Assembly: GCA_034436555.1 (NCBI GenBank)
Contig: DAOTUU010000007.1
Coordinates: 1-64,000, forward strand
Length of the DNA: 64,000 nucleotides
Direction: 5' to 3'
Origin: JAFMJV01 sp034436555
GTDB taxonomy: Bacteria > Chloroflexota > Limnocylindria > Limnocylindrales > CSP1-4
Position numbers and translations under genes: made by a program
Shown: in pieces, positions 56,282 through 64,000 of the stretch
How the letters are laid out: each line of letters begins with the position of its first letter
Position numbering within the stretch: position 1 is the first letter of the stretch
Notes under the pieces: model-generated
What the model was told of the DNA's origin: nothing
Databases searched by the model: none
Seen by the model: the letters and a program-made list of their open reading frames with translations, nothing else

Positions 56282-57324
56282 CGGGGGGCCCGGAACCGCC
56301 CAGCCCCATCGGCGTCAGCCCGACGCTCGGCCGGCCCATCCGCCAGGATGGCATCGAGACGCTCGGCATCAGCACCCAGACGCTCGCGGAGGAGGCGCTC
56401 GCGGCCGGTCACTGGGTGCTCGCCGCCGAGCTCATCGCCTACCACGCGACGGAGATCGGCCGCATGAACGACATCCTGTTCGTGTGGCTGGCGGACATCC
56501 TGGACTTCCGACTGGCGCGCGGCGGAGGCGTCCCGGCGGGCGGAGGCGTCCCGGCGGGCGGAGGCGTCCCGGCGGCCCTCGGTGAGACGATCGTCTCCGG
56601 CCTCCGGCGGTTCGAGCCGGGTCGGGGCGACCTCGACCGGGCGCTTGCGGCGACGACCACGAGGGACGCGAGCGGGGCCACGGCGGCGCTGGAGCTGATG
56701 CGCGTCCGGTGGGCGGCGCAGCATGACGGCCTGGTGACCTGGATCCAGGAGCTGCTCGCCGAGATCGCCCGGACGTTCGGGGAGGAGGCGGTCAGGGACT
56801 CGATCGTCCAGGCGTACCAGCACATCTGGCGGCCGCGCTATGCCTCCTGGACGCTCATGACCCCCGAGGAACGGCTGCAGCTGAGCGTGGAGGGGATGCG
56901 CGGCGGCCACCTCTCCGGTCCCCGCCACCGCGGCGACGTGGGCATCGTGGATGAGGGCGACCGGTACGTCATGATCCTCGATCCGTGCGGATCGTGCGGC
57001 ATCCTGCGCCGGGGCGATCCCGACAGCGGGCGGCCGCCTGCGCATCCGGAGGGCAACCGGGTGCCCCATCGGTGGACCTGGGGCCGGACCGGGATGTCGT
57101 GGTACAGCGTCCACTCGCCGATCGTGCTGGAGTACCTCCAGATGGCCGACGGACTGCCGCCGCTGCGACCCCTGGAGGACTGCGACCTGCCCGACCGACC
57201 CTGCCGCTGGTTCATCTACAAGGACCCGTCGGCGGCCCGGGCGGAGCACTACGCGCGCATGGGGTTCGCGCCTCCGACCGACCGGCAGACCGTCAGCGGG
57301 GGTTCGATCGGTGCCCTGGGCTGA
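56278..57324 (+). CDS. Unknown protein with a CGSC motif, in sugar operon
   Basis: 348 aa from the GTG at 56278, which overlaps the lactonase TGA (GTGA). A helical N-terminal half (LGISTQTLAEEALAAGHWVL, AELIAYHATEIGRMND) is followed by a GGGVPA triplication, a helical middle (IWRPRYASWTLMTPEERLQL) and a Cys-containing core VMILDPCGSCGILRRGD with a His/Trp/Tyr-rich region (NRVPHRWTWGRTGMSWYSVH). The two Cys and conserved-looking His suggest metal binding or redox chemistry. No family name recognised. Position between a lactonase and a HAD phosphatase implies a catabolic or regulatory step. Confidence 0.75.
   Translation: MTGGPEPPSPIGVSPTLGRPIRQDGIETLGISTQTLAEEALAAGHWVLAAELIAYHATEIGRMNDILFVWLADILDFRLARGGGVPAGGGVPAGGGVPAALGETIVSGLRRFEPGRGDLDRALAATTTRDASGATAALELMRVRWAAQHDGLVTWIQELLAEIARTFGEEAVRDSIVQAYQHIWRPRYASWTLMTPEERLQLSVEGMRGGHLSGPRHRGDVGIVDEGDRYVMILDPCGSCGILRRGDPDSGRPPAHPEGNRVPHRWTWGRTGMSWYSVHSPIVLEYLQMADGLPPLRPLEDCDLPDRPCRWFIYKDPSAARAEHYARMGFAPPTDRQTVSGGSIGALG
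56521..56574. repeat. 18-bp in-frame tandem repeat, three copies
   Basis: GGCGGAGGCGTCCCGGCG three times, encoding GGGVPA repeats inside the unknown protein. Multiples of 18 keep the frame, so copy number may vary among strains. Confidence 0.85.
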
Positions 57325-58138
57325 CGCGGCGCCCGCGTTCCCGCAGTCAGGCGCCCCGCTGTCGGTGCTCGTCGACTACGACGGGACGATCTCGCGCCTG
57401 GACATCGGCGACCTGCTCCTCGACCGGCACGTGTCCGACCGCGCGGCCCTGGCCCGGATGGACGCGGCCTATGATGCGGGCACGGTGGGCTCGCGGGAGC
57501 TGATGGTCTGGGACATGGACATGCTCCCCGATCCGCCCACGGAGCTGGTGGCGGAGGCCGCCGCCGTGGACCAGGACGAGGGCTTCGTGACGCTCGTGCG
57601 CAGCGTGCGCGGCGCGGGCGGCGTGGTCGAGGTGGTGAGCGACGGCCTGGGCTTCCACGTGGAGGGCAACCTGCGGCGTCTGGGCCTCGATGACATCCCC
57701 ATCGCCACGAACGCGAACGCCCTCCGGGGCGGCGGTGCCGGGGTCAGCTTCCCCTATGGCCATCCGGCCTGCTTCGTATGCGGCACCTGCAAGCGGGAGC
57801 GGGTGCGCGTCCACCAGGCCGCCGGTCGGGTGGTGGCGTTCGTGGGCGATGGTCCCAGCGACCGCTACGCGATGCATCATGCGGACCTCGTGTTCGCCAA
57901 GGCGGAGCTGCTGGCGTGGTGCCGCGCGAACGGCTATGCTGCGACGCCCTGGACGGAGCTGGCCGAGGTGGCGCGCTCGATCGAGACGCTCATGGCGGAG
58001 GGCGGGCTGCCGGCCACCGCCGCCGAGGTCCCCGCCTGGCGGGCGGCGCGGATGCCCGCCGGGCGCCCGCGGTTCCTGTGTGGCCCGGAGGTCTGGGGGC
58101 CCGGTCGGACGGTCCCGCCTGTGGCTCCCGCGCGCTGA
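57311..58138 (+). CDS. HAD-superfamily phosphatase (MtnX/PSP-like)
   Basis: 275 aa from the GTG at 57311, overlapping the previous gene by 14 bp. HAD motif I LVDYDGTISRLDIGDLLLDR with nucleophile Asp, motif II VEVVSDGLGFHV, and motif IV VVAFVGDGPSDRYAMHHADL. A cap insert with FVCGTCKRERV adds a CxxC. Related to MtnX and phosphoserine-phosphatase-like enzymes; here it more likely acts on a sugar-phosphate or metabolite of the operon's pathway. Confidence 0.87.
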   Translation: MPWADAAPAFPQSGAPLSVLVDYDGTISRLDIGDLLLDRHVSDRAALARMDAAYDAGTVGSRELMVWDMDMLPDPPTELVAEAAAVDQDEGFVTLVRSVRGAGGVVEVVSDGLGFHVEGNLRRLGLDDIPIATNANALRGGGAGVSFPYGHPACFVCGTCKRERVRVHQAAGRVVAFVGDGPSDRYAMHHADLVFAKAELLAWCRANGYAATPWTELAEVARSIETLMAEGGLPATAAEVPAWRAARMPAGRPRFLCGPEVWGPGRTVPPVAPAR

Positions 58139-58264
58139 CCGCCCCCTGCATGGTATCGGGGCCCTGCGCGGTGAGAGCCCATCCGGGACGGCGCCGGGTG
58201 TAGGCTCCGCGGTCCACGCGGGACGCCCAGCGGGTGGGTGCCCCGGCCCCCCCGGAGGACACCC

Positions 58265-59341
58265 ATGGCAACCCGTCTGCTCATCCTGCTCGGCACCCGG
58301 AAGGGCGCCTTCATCGGGGAGGCCACGCCCGCCCGGGACGCGGTGTCCATCCGCGGGCCGTACTGCGAGACGATGCCCATCGGGCACCTCGCCTGGGATC
58401 CTGCGACCGGATTCGTTGTGGGCGGGGCCGCAAGCCCCTGGTACGGCCCGACCGTCTGGCGCAGCCCGGACCTGGGCTCGACCTGGACGCAGTCGAGTGA
58501 GGGCCTGACCTACGGCGACGGCGACGCGCCCGTCACGCGCGTCTGGAACGTGACCGCGGCGAACGGGACCCTGTATGCGGGCGTGGAGCCCGCGGGCCTG
58601 TTCCGGAGTGACGACGGGGGCGCGTCCTGGAGCCATGTGGCGGGGCTGCGCGACCATCCGTCGCGGCCCGCCTGGCAGCCCGGCAATGGCGGGCTCTGCC
58701 TCCACACGATCGTGCCGCATCCCGTGGATCCGCTGCGGATGTGGGTGGGCATCTCCGCGGTTGGCGTGTTCGAGACGCGCGACGGCGGCGCCACCTGGGA
58801 GGCGCGCAACCGCGGCGTCCGGGCGGACCACCTGCCAGATCCGCACCCCGAGACGGGCACATGCGTCCACAAGTTCGGGCTCCATCCCGCCCACCCCGAG
58901 CGGCTGTACCAGCAGAACCACAGTGGCGCCTATCGATCCGATGACGGCGGTGTCTCCTGGCGGGACATGAACGATGGGCTGCCGTCGCGGTTCGGGTTCC
59001 CGCTGGCGGTCCATCCGCACGATCCCGAGACGATCTGGACCGTGCCGCTCAACGGGGATGACCGGGGCCGTTACATGCCGGACGCCGCGGCTGCCGTGTG
59101 GCGCAGCCGCGACGGTGGGTCCAGCTGGGAGCGCCACGCGGCCGGATTGCCGCAGGCAGGGGCCTATCTCGGCGTCCTGCGCGAGGCGATGGCGGTGGAC
59201 CGTCGGGAGCCCGTCGGGGTGTACATCGGCACATCCACCGGACAGCTCTACGGGAGCGCCGACGAGGGCGCCACGTGGCGTCAGCTGGCGGACCACCTGC
59301 CGCCCATCTCGTCGGTGGAGACGGTCCTCGTCGACGCCTGA
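58265..59341 (+). CDS. BNR/sialidase-like beta-propeller protein
   Basis: 358 aa, GGAGG six bases before the ATG. BNR (Asp-box) repeats: RSPDLGSTW, RSDDGGASW, ETRDGGATW, RSDDGGVSW, RSRDGGSSW and GSADEGATW, evenly spaced, indicating a six- or seven-bladed propeller. No signal peptide. The catalytic residues of true sialidases are not evident, so the role is unclear (binding or photosystem-assembly-like propeller). Followed 17 bp later by a MoaD/ThiS-like gene. Confidence 0.88.
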   Translation: MATRLLILLGTRKGAFIGEATPARDAVSIRGPYCETMPIGHLAWDPATGFVVGGAASPWYGPTVWRSPDLGSTWTQSSEGLTYGDGDAPVTRVWNVTAANGTLYAGVEPAGLFRSDDGGASWSHVAGLRDHPSRPAWQPGNGGLCLHTIVPHPVDPLRMWVGISAVGVFETRDGGATWEARNRGVRADHLPDPHPETGTCVHKFGLHPAHPERLYQQNHSGAYRSDDGGVSWRDMNDGLPSRFGFPLAVHPHDPETIWTVPLNGDDRGRYMPDAAAAVWRSRDGGSSWERHAAGLPQAGAYLGVLREAMAVDRREPVGVYIGTSTGQLYGSADEGATWRQLADHLPPISSVETVLVDA

Positions 59342-59358
59342 CCGGTCTCTGTGTCGTC

Positions 59359-59625
59359 ATGGCCACGATCCATCTGCCCCGCTCGCTCGTGGCGATCCTG
59401 CCAGGGTCGCCGCCACGCCTGGTGGAGGTCCCGGGCGCGACGCTGGCGGAGGTGCTGCGGGGTCTCGATGACGCCTGGCCCGGCGTCTGGGATCGCGTGT
59501 GCGAGCCTGGACCGCGCATCCGCCGGCACATGAACGTGTTCGTGGATGGCGTCCCCGCGGATTTGGCCTGTTCGGTCGGGCCCAGGTCGGTGGTCCATGT
59601 CATCCCGGCGGTGTCGGGCGGCTGA
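59359..59625 (+). CDS. MoaD/ThiS-family ubiquitin-like protein
   Basis: 88 aa with beta-grasp character (ATIHLPRSLVAILPG, LAEVLRGLDDAWPGVWDRV, RHMNVFVDGVPADLACSVG) and C-terminal PAVSGG. The Gly-Gly end is what sulfur carriers use for adenylation and thiocarboxylation. Proteins of this subgroup often sit next to BNR-propeller genes, as here. The activating enzyme is not nearby. Confidence 0.85.
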   Translation: MATIHLPRSLVAILPGSPPRLVEVPGATLAEVLRGLDDAWPGVWDRVCEPGPRIRRHMNVFVDGVPADLACSVGPRSVVHVIPAVSGG

Positions 59626-59706
59626 TGTCGAAGTCGGGTGGGGTGCACCGGGAGCCTGGGACGGGCGCCGCGGGCTGGTGGTCGAGGGTCGGGCCCGGTG
59701 CGCGTC

Positions 59707-59736
59707 TTGCCCGGAGGGCCGCGAATCCGGTAGCAT
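59707..59736 (+). promoter_or_regulatory. Candidate pyrG promoter
   Basis: TTGCCC (59707-59712), 18-nt spacer, TAGCAT (59731-59736), 30 bp before the GTG start. GGGAGGAAT follows. No pyrimidine attenuator of the G-run type was recognised in this short leader. Confidence 0.45.
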
Positions 59737-59766
59737 CGGAGAAACCCCGGGAGGAATGAGCGGACT

Positions 59767-61443
<1,677 letters not shown>

Positions 61444-61455
61444 CGCGATCCGCGC

Positions 61456-61480
61456 GTCCGACCGGCACCGCCGGTCGGAC
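61456..61480 (+). terminator. Hairpin terminator after pyrG
   Basis: GTCCGACCGGC (61456-61466) pairs perfectly with 61470-61480 over 11 bp with a 3-nt loop, 12 bp after the pyrG stop. No U tract. Confidence 0.6.
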
Positions 61481-61483
61481 GGC

Positions 61484-61605
61484 AGTGGCGGCCTTGGCGG
61501 CCTTGGCGGCCGTGGCCCGGCGTGGCGGCCGTGGCCCGGCGTGGCGACCGGGTCCGGCGTGGCGGCCGGGTCCGGCGTGGCGGCCGTGGCCCGGCGTGGC
61601 CGTTC
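61484..61605. repeat. GC-rich tandem repeat between pyrG and tal
   Basis: Repeated GTGGCGGCCGTGGCCCGGC-type units of about 18-19 bp with variants (GGGTCC for TGGCCC). Irregular, low-complexity. The rest of the gap to tal (61606-61788) shows GAGGAG before tal and nothing else I can support. Confidence 0.75.
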
Positions 61606-61788
61606 GGTCGGGCGCCTGGTCGGGGCCCGCGGGGTCGACTCGATCGGGACCGGACCGCGTCGTGGACGGCGACCCCGACCCCTCGTCGTCGGGCCTCGGT
61701 CGGGGTGCCTTCCGACCGTGCGCGGGTACACTGGGCACCTGGCCGACCACCGACGCGGCCGGATCGACCGCCCGAGGAGCGCCCAGCC

Positions 61789-62448
61789 GTGAAGATCTTC
61801 CTGGACACCGCCGACATCGAAGAGATCCGCACCGCCGTCCGGTGGGGCGTCATCGATGGCGTCACCACGAACCCCACCCTCTACGCCAAGGTCGGGGGCT
61901 CGTATGAGGCGATCCTCGAGGAGATCTGTCGCCTGACGCCGGGTCCGGTATCCGCCGAGGTCGTGGCCGAGGACGTCGAGGGGATGCTGCGCGAGGGCCG
62001 CGCGTTCGCGAAGCTCGCGCCGAACATCGTGGTCAAGGTGCCCATGATGGAGAACGGCCTGGAGGCGATCGCCGCCTTCGCCGAGGAGGGCATCAAGACC
62101 AACTGCACCCTCATCTTCACGGCCAACCAGGGTCTGCTCGCCGCCAAGGCCGGGGCGTCTCTCCTGTCGCCGTTCGTGGGCCGCCTCGACGACATCAACG
62201 AGGACGGCATGACCGTCATCCGGGAGCTGACCCAGATCGTGGACGTGTACGGCCTGGACGCGGAGATCATCGTCGCGTCGGTGCGGCACCCTCGCCACGT
62301 CACGGAGTCGGCGCTGCTCGGCGCGCACATCGCCACGGTGCCGTTCAAGGTGCTCCAGCAGATGGTCCGGCACCCGCTCACGGACAAGGGCATCGTCGCG
62401 TTCCAGAACGACTGGAAGAAGGCCCGCGAGGCGGCAGCCAAGGCGTAG
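61789..62448 (+). CDS. tal: Transaldolase (short, FSA/TalC type)
   Basis: 219 aa from the GTG at 61789 (GAGGAG upstream). Conserved MKIFLDTADIEEIRTAVRWG, DGVTTNPTLYAK, NIVVKVPMMENGLEAI with the Schiff-base Lys, TNCTLIFTANQGLLAAKAGA, SPFVGRLDDINEDGM and ASVRHPRHVTESALLGAHIA. The length fits decameric TalC/F6P-aldolase-type enzymes; the Glu/Gln switch that separates the two activities is not settled by me. Links sedoheptulose-7-phosphate with fructose-6-phosphate, complementing the pentose phosphate operon. Confidence 0.93.
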   Translation: MKIFLDTADIEEIRTAVRWGVIDGVTTNPTLYAKVGGSYEAILEEICRLTPGPVSAEVVAEDVEGMLREGRAFAKLAPNIVVKVPMMENGLEAIAAFAEEGIKTNCTLIFTANQGLLAAKAGASLLSPFVGRLDDINEDGMTVIRELTQIVDVYGLDAEIIVASVRHPRHVTESALLGAHIATVPFKVLQQMVRHPLTDKGIVAFQNDWKKAREAAAKA

Positions 62449-62505
62449 CACCTGCCTCACGCCCGGGCGGCGGCGAGGGCACACCGGCCGCAGCCGACCC
62501 TGTCC

Positions 62506-62574
62506 ACCAGCGGTGGCGAGATTCCACACCTGGTGGAGATTCTCCACGTGTCGTGGAATCCCGCCACCGGTGGT
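62506..62574. repeat. Compound hairpin between tal and rho
   Basis: Outer arms 62506-62527 and 62553-62574 (22 nt, two mismatches) enclose an inner perfect palindrome GTGGAGATTCTCCAC. It starts 57 bp after tal. A terminator or an exported palindromic repeat is possible. Confidence 0.6.
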
Positions 62575-62653
62575 GCACCTCAGGGCGCCGACAACTCCGG
62601 GATCGGCGGCGCGCCGGTGTACCATCCGGCCGCCCGGGCGCGGCGGACCCGGG

Positions 62654-62835
62654 GATCGGTCGACATGTCGCCCGGCGACGGCGGCGGCGGCTGCCCGGGG
62701 GGCGCCCCGGACGCCGCGGGTCCCCGATCGGTCGACATGTCGTCCGGCGACGGCGGCGGCGGCTGCCCGGGGGCGCCCGGACGCGGCACACCCCCGATCG
62801 GTCGACATGTCGTCCGGCGACGGCGGGGCGCGCCG
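62654..62835. repeat. Three direct repeats of about 70 bp upstream of rho
   Basis: Copies start at 62654, 62726 and 62796 (periods 72 and 70 bp, last one partial). Each starts GATCGGTCGACATGTCG and contains the palindrome CGACATGTCG, followed by a CCGGCGACGGCGG stretch; the first two go on with GGCTGCCCGGGG. The period suggests slippage, but the strict retention of the palindrome could reflect protein-binding sites. Confidence 0.75.
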
Positions 62836-62849
62836 GGGCATGTCGTCGC

Positions 62850-62877
62850 TTGCGCTTCAACGGGCGGGTGGTATCAT
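62850..62877 (+). promoter_or_regulatory. Candidate rho promoter
   Basis: TTGCGC (62850-62855), 16-nt spacer, TATCAT (62872-62877), directly after the direct repeats. It gives a leader of about 170 nt, with a small hairpin GCGTGTC/GACACGC near 62931-62947. Rho genes in other bacteria are autoregulated through such leaders. Confidence 0.5.
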
Positions 62878-63052
62878 CGGCGCAGCCCTGAAACCCCCTT
62901 GCGGACCTGCCGCTGCGAAAGCGTCACGTCGCGCGTGTCCCTGACACGCATCGTCGGGCTCAGGCCCAACACCCTGGCAGCACCTGCCACCCTGCGCCGT
63001 GCCCCGGCCTTCCCGCCGAACCCCCGTTCGAGGTTCCACACCCGCCGTGCCG

Positions 63053-64000
63053 ATGAACATCAACGAACTCAAGTCGAAGAACCTCAAGGAGCTGGTCGAG
63101 ATCGGCGGTGATCTCGATGTCGCCGAGGCGCGTTCCATGGGCAAGGACGCCCTGGTGGAGCGGATCATCCAGCGACAGGTGGAGCGCGGCGGTCAGGTCT
63201 ATGCCACGGGCATCCTGGACGTCGTCGACGAGGGGTTCGGCTTCATCCGCCGCCGGGGTCTCATGCCCAGCCCCGAGGATGTCTATGTCAGCTCCAGCCA
63301 GGTCCGCCGGTTCGGGCTGCGCGCGGGCGATCGGGTCGGTGGCGTCACCCGCTCACCCAAGGACGGTGAGAAGTACTGGAGCCTGCTGCGGGTCGAGTCG
63401 GTCAACGGCGTCGACCCGGAGACCGCCAAGCGCCGACCCCATTTCGACGCGCTGACACCCATCCACCCCATCGAGCTGATCAACCTCGAGCATGACCCGA
63501 AGAACCTCAGCCAGCGCCTGGTGAACCTGGTCAATCCCATCGGGAAGGGCCAGCGGGCGCTCATCGTCAGCCCGCCCAAGGCCGGCAAGACGATGCTGCT
63601 CAAGAACATCGCGAACGGCATCACCACGAACCACCCCGAGATCCTGCTCATGGTCGCGCTCATCGGCGAGCGCCCCGAGGAGGTCACGGACATGCGCCGG
63701 TCGGTGAACGGGGAGGTCATCTCGTCCACGTTCGACGAGCCCACCGAGCACCACACGCACGTCGCGGAGATCGCCCTGGAGATCGCCAAGCGCCAGGTGG
63801 AGACCGGCCGTGACGTGGTCATCCTGCTGGACTCGATCACGCGCCTGTCGCGTGCCTACAACCTGGCGCTGCCGCCCTCGGGCAAGACCCTCACCGGTGG
63901 CATCGACCCCATCGCGCTGTATCCGCCCAAGCGGTTCTTCGGTGCCGCGCGGAAGCTCGAGGAGGGCGGGTCGCTGACCATCATCGCGACGTGCCTGGTG
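63053..64000 (+). CDS. rho: Transcription termination factor Rho, 3' end outside window
   Basis: 316 codons up to the edge. Rho_N MNINELKSKNLKELVEIGGD, RNA-binding OB fold VYATGILDVVDEGFGFIRRR and EDVYVSSSQVRRFGLRAGD, Walker A SPPKAGKTMLLKNIANG, IGERPEEVTDM, Walker B DVVILLDSITRLSRAYN and the Q/R-loop region LTGGIDPIALYPPKRFFGAA. The enzyme is an RNA helicase that ends transcription. No large N-terminal insert is present, unlike many actinobacterial Rho proteins, which argues slightly for a non-actinobacterial origin. Confidence 0.96.
   Translation, partial: MNINELKSKNLKELVEIGGDLDVAEARSMGKDALVERIIQRQVERGGQVYATGILDVVDEGFGFIRRRGLMPSPEDVYVSSSQVRRFGLRAGDRVGGVTRSPKDGEKYWSLLRVESVNGVDPETAKRRPHFDALTPIHPIELINLEHDPKNLSQRLVNLVNPIGKGQRALIVSPPKAGKTMLLKNIANGITTNHPEILLMVALIGERPEEVTDMRRSVNGEVISSTFDEPTEHHTHVAEIALEIAKRQVETGRDVVILLDSITRLSRAYNLALPPSGKTLTGGIDPIALYPPKRFFGAARKLEEGGSLTIIATCLV

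Noticed and set aside
62654..62835. CRISPR array
   Set aside because: Three long repeats of unequal spacing with GC-rich, mutually similar intervals; no spacers and no cas genes.

Overview
The window is about 70% GC and comes from a free-living bacterium. No 16S rRNA or other decisive marker is present, so the taxon is an inference. The gene mix (OpcA with a complete pentose phosphate operon, a transaldolase separate from a Tal/Pgi-type glucose-6-phosphate isomerase, a CxxC-x17-CxxC zinc-ribbon protein, PsuG, Rho, many short coupled operons) fits a high-GC Chloroflexota lineage best. An actinobacterium cannot be excluded.

Layout. 1-18.2 kb is chromosomal backbone: a class III aminotransferase cut by the window edge, a secreted vanadium-haloperoxidase-like protein, a xylose/ribose-type ABC operon on the minus strand, an M24-like protein, an FG-GAP/ASPIC secreted protein, CapA and PruA in one minus-strand cluster, a CxxC-x17-CxxC zinc-ribbon protein, an SbcD/SbcC-like pair and an EamA transporter. 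18.2-30.9 kb is a decayed accessory region: an AbiEi-like remnant, a frameshifted secreted C39-like protein, two inverted IS21 remnants with an intact IS1182-type element nested in one of them, phage tail remnants, a chimeric IS30/IS3 remnant, a RecG/AlbA-like ATPase remnant, and a Fic gene followed by a broken PIN gene. 30.9-37.28 kb is an integrative element in the 3' end of tRNA-Lys(UUU). It is bounded by a 39-bp duplication of the tRNA 3' end and carries a tyrosine integrase, a RelA/SpoT-domain protein with a coupled small partner (possible toxSAS pair), a metzincin-type protease with a coupled membrane or secreted protein, a kelch-repeat protein and IS debris.

37.3-64 kb is backbone again. 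marR (its stop codon lies inside the tRNA gene) and yceI are divergent around palindromic operators. The pentose phosphate operon tkt-pgi-gnd-zwf-opcA-pgl runs on the minus strand and would convert glucose-6-phosphate to pentoses and NADPH. Then come a PfkB kinase, an XRE-nuclease fusion and psuG (possible pseudouridine salvage), a duplicated-domain protein, and a second ABC sugar importer without its own ATPase followed by a lactonase-like amidohydrolase, an unknown protein and a HAD phosphatase. A BNR-repeat protein, a MoaD/ThiS-like protein, pyrG, tal and the start of rho close the window.

Between 18.6 and 35.5 kb many genes carry one frameshift or stop each, which suggests real decay or locally poor consensus. 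Intergenic DNA in the backbone is rich in GC-rich tandem repeats and hairpins, most strikingly the roughly 600 bp upstream of rho.
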